Shown: positions 5,587-6,718 of the stretch, in pieces
Layout of the letters: every line of letters begins with the position of its first letter
How positions within the stretch are numbered: position 1 is the stretch's first letter
DNA from: Oscillospiraceae bacterium
Lineage (GTDB): Bacteria > Bacillota > Clostridia > Oscillospirales > Ruminococcaceae
Length of the DNA stretch: 6,718 nt
Assembly (NCBI GenBank): GCA_004557855.1
Contig: SFFJ01000038.1
Location: 1 to 6,718 of the forward strand
Direction: 5' to 3'
The notes under the pieces: model-generated
What the model saw: only the letters and a program-made list of their open reading frames with translations
What the model was told of the DNA's origin: nothing
Databases searched by the model: none
Made by a program: the position numbers and the translations under genes

Positions 5587-6222
5587 TTACCGCCCTCTTT
5601 TCTGCACGTCCTCGTCGATGCGGCGCTTCCAGTCGGCACGGAGGGGGCGGGCGGCACGGACGCTGCACACCGCCTCGCTGATGACCTCGTAATTGAGGGC
5701 CGTGCCCGCCTCGTCGCACTTGTAGTTCACCGAGCGGTCCGCACCGATACCGAAGCGTGCCGCCTCCTTTGCCGCATCGATGTTTGCGCCGAGGAACAAA
5801 AACTCCCAGCCGTACTTCTCCTTCTGCCGTTCGATCATGCGGCGCACCCGATCATAATCATAGCGGCGGCTGGCGTTTTCGTAGCCGTCGGTGGTGATGA
5901 TGAACATCGTCTTTTCCGGCACGTCCTCCCGGCGGGCGTACTTGTGGACGTTGCCGATGTGGCGGATGGCGCCGCCCACGGCATCCAGCAGTGCCGTGCA
6001 GCCACCGGTGAAGTACTCCTTTTCCGTCAGGGGCGGCACTTCACAAAGCGGCAGGCGGTCGTGGATGACCGTGCTGTCATTGGCGAAAAGCACCGTGGAG
6101 ACCACCGCCTCGCCCGCCTCCTTCTTCTGCCGGTCGAGCATGGAGTTGAAGCCGCCGATGGTGTCCGCCTCCAGCCCCGACATGGAGCCGCTGCGATCCA
6201 GAATAAAAACCAATTCCGTCAT
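5587..6222 (-). CDS. Stand-alone VWA-domain protein with intact MIDAS site
   Basis: The 211-residue product is essentially one von Willebrand factor A domain. The metal-ion-dependent adhesion site is complete: DRSGS (D9, S11, S13), T76 in FTGGCTALLDAVGG, and D112 in IITTDGYEN. The central part (EKYGWEFLFLGANIDA, 135-150) forms the expected later strand and helix. There is no signal peptide, membrane segment or sorting motif, so it is probably cytoplasmic. Short VWA proteins beginning near MTELVFILDRSGSM are, from memory, common in gut Firmicutes, but I know of no assigned role. VWA domains usually bind partner proteins through a metal ion; here no MoxR-type ATPase or other usual partner is nearby. 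AAGGAGG (6236-6230), seven bases upstream, fixes the start. That site is buried in a hairpin with a T6 tail, suggesting control of translation or read-through. The ArsC-like gene lies 77 bases upstream on the same strand. Confidence 0.93.
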   Translation of the reverse strand: MTELVFILDRSGSMSGLEADTIGGFNSMLDRQKKEAGEAVVSTVLFANDSTVIHDRLPLCEVPPLTEKEYFTGGCTALLDAVGGAIRHIGNVHKYARREDVPEKTMFIITTDGYENASRRYDYDRVRRMIERQKEKYGWEFLFLGANIDAAKEAARFGIGADRSVNYKCDEAGTALNYEVISEAVCSVRAARPLRADWKRRIDEDVQKRGR

Positions 6223-6275
6223 AAAAAATCCTCCTTCGTTTGATTGTGCTTACATGGTAGCACATCCGAAGGAGG
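6223..6275 (-). promoter_or_regulatory. Terminator-like hairpin that masks the VWA ribosome binding site
   Basis: On the minus strand CCTCCTTCG (6275-6267) pairs perfectly with CGAAGGAGG (6238-6230). Inside it TGTGCT (6264-6259) pairs with AGCACA (6250-6245) over an 8-nt loop. The 3' arm contains the Shine-Dalgarno sequence of the VWA gene and is followed by A then TTTTTT (6228-6223) and the ATG. The element therefore has the form of an intrinsic terminator for the ArsC-like gene, and would also hide the VWA ribosome site in any read-through RNA. An extended -10-like TGCTACCAT (6262-6254) lies inside the hairpin, with no good -35. If used, RNA would start past the 5' arm and leave the ribosome site free. 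The pairing is seen; the regulation is inferred. Confidence 0.7.
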
Positions 6276-6276
6276 G

Positions 6277-6291
6277 GTTGGTCGCCTCGCA
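6277..6291. repeat. 15-bp direct repeat, copy left of the ArsC-like gene
   Basis: GTTGGTCGCCTCGCA here matches GTTGGTCACCTCGCA at 6686-6700 with one difference, in the same orientation, so the two copies bracket the ArsC-like gene. Similarity stops sharply at both edges. This copy overlaps the hairpin at 6281-6297. Confidence 0.7.
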
Positions 6292-6297
6292 GGCGAC
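6281..6297. repeat. Short perfect hairpin just after the ArsC-like stop codon
   Basis: GTCGCCT (6281-6287) and AGGCGAC (6291-6297) form a perfect 7-bp stem with a three-base loop, two bases beyond the TAA stop of the gene on the minus strand. No T-run follows, so on its own it is not a terminator. It resembles the triloop hairpins between valS and folC in form, with a GCG loop on the minus strand rather than GNA. It could stabilise the mRNA 3' end. Confidence 0.6.
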
Positions 6298-6299
6298 AT

Positions 6300-6656
6300 T
6301 TATCGGGTTTTCAGGCGGTTCTCCCACTCGGCTTCCCTGAAGCCCACCAGCACGAAGTCATCGCCCACCAGCAGCGGGCGCTTGACCAGCATCCCGTCTG
6401 CCGCAAGGAGCTTCAGCATCTCGTCCTCGTTCATGGCGGGGAGCTTCTCCTTCAGCGCCATGGATTTATAGAGGAGGCCGCTGGTATTGAAGAATTTCTT
6501 GAGCGGCAGCCCGCTGCGCCGGTACCACCCGGACAGCTCCTCATAAGCGGGATTTTCCGTCTTGATGTCCCGGAATGTATAGGAAATGCCGTTCTCGTCC
6601 AGCCACTTCTGCGCCTTCCGGCAGGTGGTGCATTTGGGGTAGCAGATAAAAGTCAT
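6300..6656 (-). CDS. ArsC/Spx-family thioredoxin-fold protein
   Basis: The 118-residue product starts with a beta strand and a CXXC redox motif (C9-T-T-C12 within YPKCTTCRKAQKWLDENG), as in the ArsC/Spx/YffB group. The family's conserved arginine-proline occurs as KRPLLVGDD (92-100, R93), and NTSG (57-60) matches the region that often reads NTSG or NTRG in relatives. Length is normal. Family members include arsenate reductases and the RNA-polymerase-binding regulator Spx. No arsenic transporter or ArsR-type gene is seen nearby, so arsenate reduction should not be assumed; many genomic copies are simply called arsenate reductase family proteins. The start is set by AGGAGC at 6665-6670, eight bases upstream; a longer frame reaching 6701 has this site inside it and is less likely. 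Only a weak promoter candidate is visible (TTGTAA and TACATA with a 16-bp gap). It ends in TAA next to a short hairpin. Confidence 0.92.
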   Translation of the reverse strand: MTFICYPKCTTCRKAQKWLDENGISYTFRDIKTENPAYEELSGWYRRSGLPLKKFFNTSGLLYKSMALKEKLPAMNEDEMLKLLAADGMLVKRPLLVGDDFVLVGFREAEWENRLKTR

Positions 6657-6685
6657 GGTGTTACGCTCCTGATAGTCTTTATGTA

Positions 6686-6700
6686 GTTGGTCACCTCGCA
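6686..6700. repeat. 15-bp direct repeat, copy right of the ArsC-like gene
   Basis: GTTGGTCACCTCGCA is the partner of 6277-6291 (14 of 15 identical). Here the matching sequence is not followed by the other arm of the hairpin, so this copy is a half-site. It lies between a possible -35 and -10 of the ArsC-like gene on the minus strand. Confidence 0.65.
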
Positions 6701-6718
6701 CTTACAATTCAGCCAGAA

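Noticed and set aside
5453..5719. Minus-strand frame overlapping the end of the VWA gene, plus a 32-residue frame just after it
   Set aside because: Neither has a ribosome site; the first overlaps the well-supported VWA coding frame and both run into hairpin sequence. I cannot exclude a relic, but nothing supports it.
6300..6656. An arsenic resistance locus
   Set aside because: Only one ArsC/Spx-like gene is present; no arsenite pump or ArsR regulator is seen, and the family has members with other roles.

Overview
The window reads as a chromosomal segment from a GC-rich Firmicute, most likely a Clostridia/Oscillospiraceae-type gut anaerobe. The reasons are a valine T-box leader in front of valS, strong AGGAGG-type ribosome binding sites, a TTGACA/TAAAAT promoter, the valS-folC gene order known from Firmicutes, and many short GC-rich hairpin repeats between genes. 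The family assignment is inference. All four supported genes lie on the minus strand, so transcription runs from the right edge to the left; I see no convincing plus-strand gene.

Right to left: (1) 6300-6656 encodes a small thioredoxin-fold protein of the ArsC/Spx-like family with a CXXC motif. (2) 5587-6222 encodes a stand-alone von Willebrand factor A (VWA) domain protein with an intact MIDAS metal site. Its Shine-Dalgarno sequence is the 3' arm of a strong hairpin followed by six T, so one element looks like both the terminator of the upstream gene and the start signal of the VWA gene. (3) 5346-5586 has no gene but holds two terminator-like hairpins. (4) 5029-5319 is the control region of valS: a sigma-A-type promoter, a T-box riboswitch with a likely GUC (valine) specifier, and its intrinsic terminator. 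(5) 4858-5028 is leader sequence with one further hairpin. (6) 2158-4857 is valS. (7) 1735-2157 is an unusual intergenic region: a hairpin after the valS stop, an array of about ten abutting triloop hairpins bracketed by an imperfect inverted repeat, three tandem 33-bp repeats, and a G-rich tract. (8) 454-1734 is folC, followed by a good intrinsic terminator at 382-417. (9) 1-381 has no credible gene and contains several long hairpins, probably a dispersed structured repeat.

valS and folC probably form one transcription unit: a shortage of charged tRNA-Val would open the T-box and raise valyl-tRNA synthetase, with folC downstream depending on read-through of the hairpin array. The ArsC-like and VWA genes have no clear functional link to them. 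Nothing here amounts to a complete new defence or metabolic system. The parts most worth a second look are the hairpin array at 1861-2104, the ribosome-site-masking hairpin at 6230-6275, and the structured noncoding block at 36-369.
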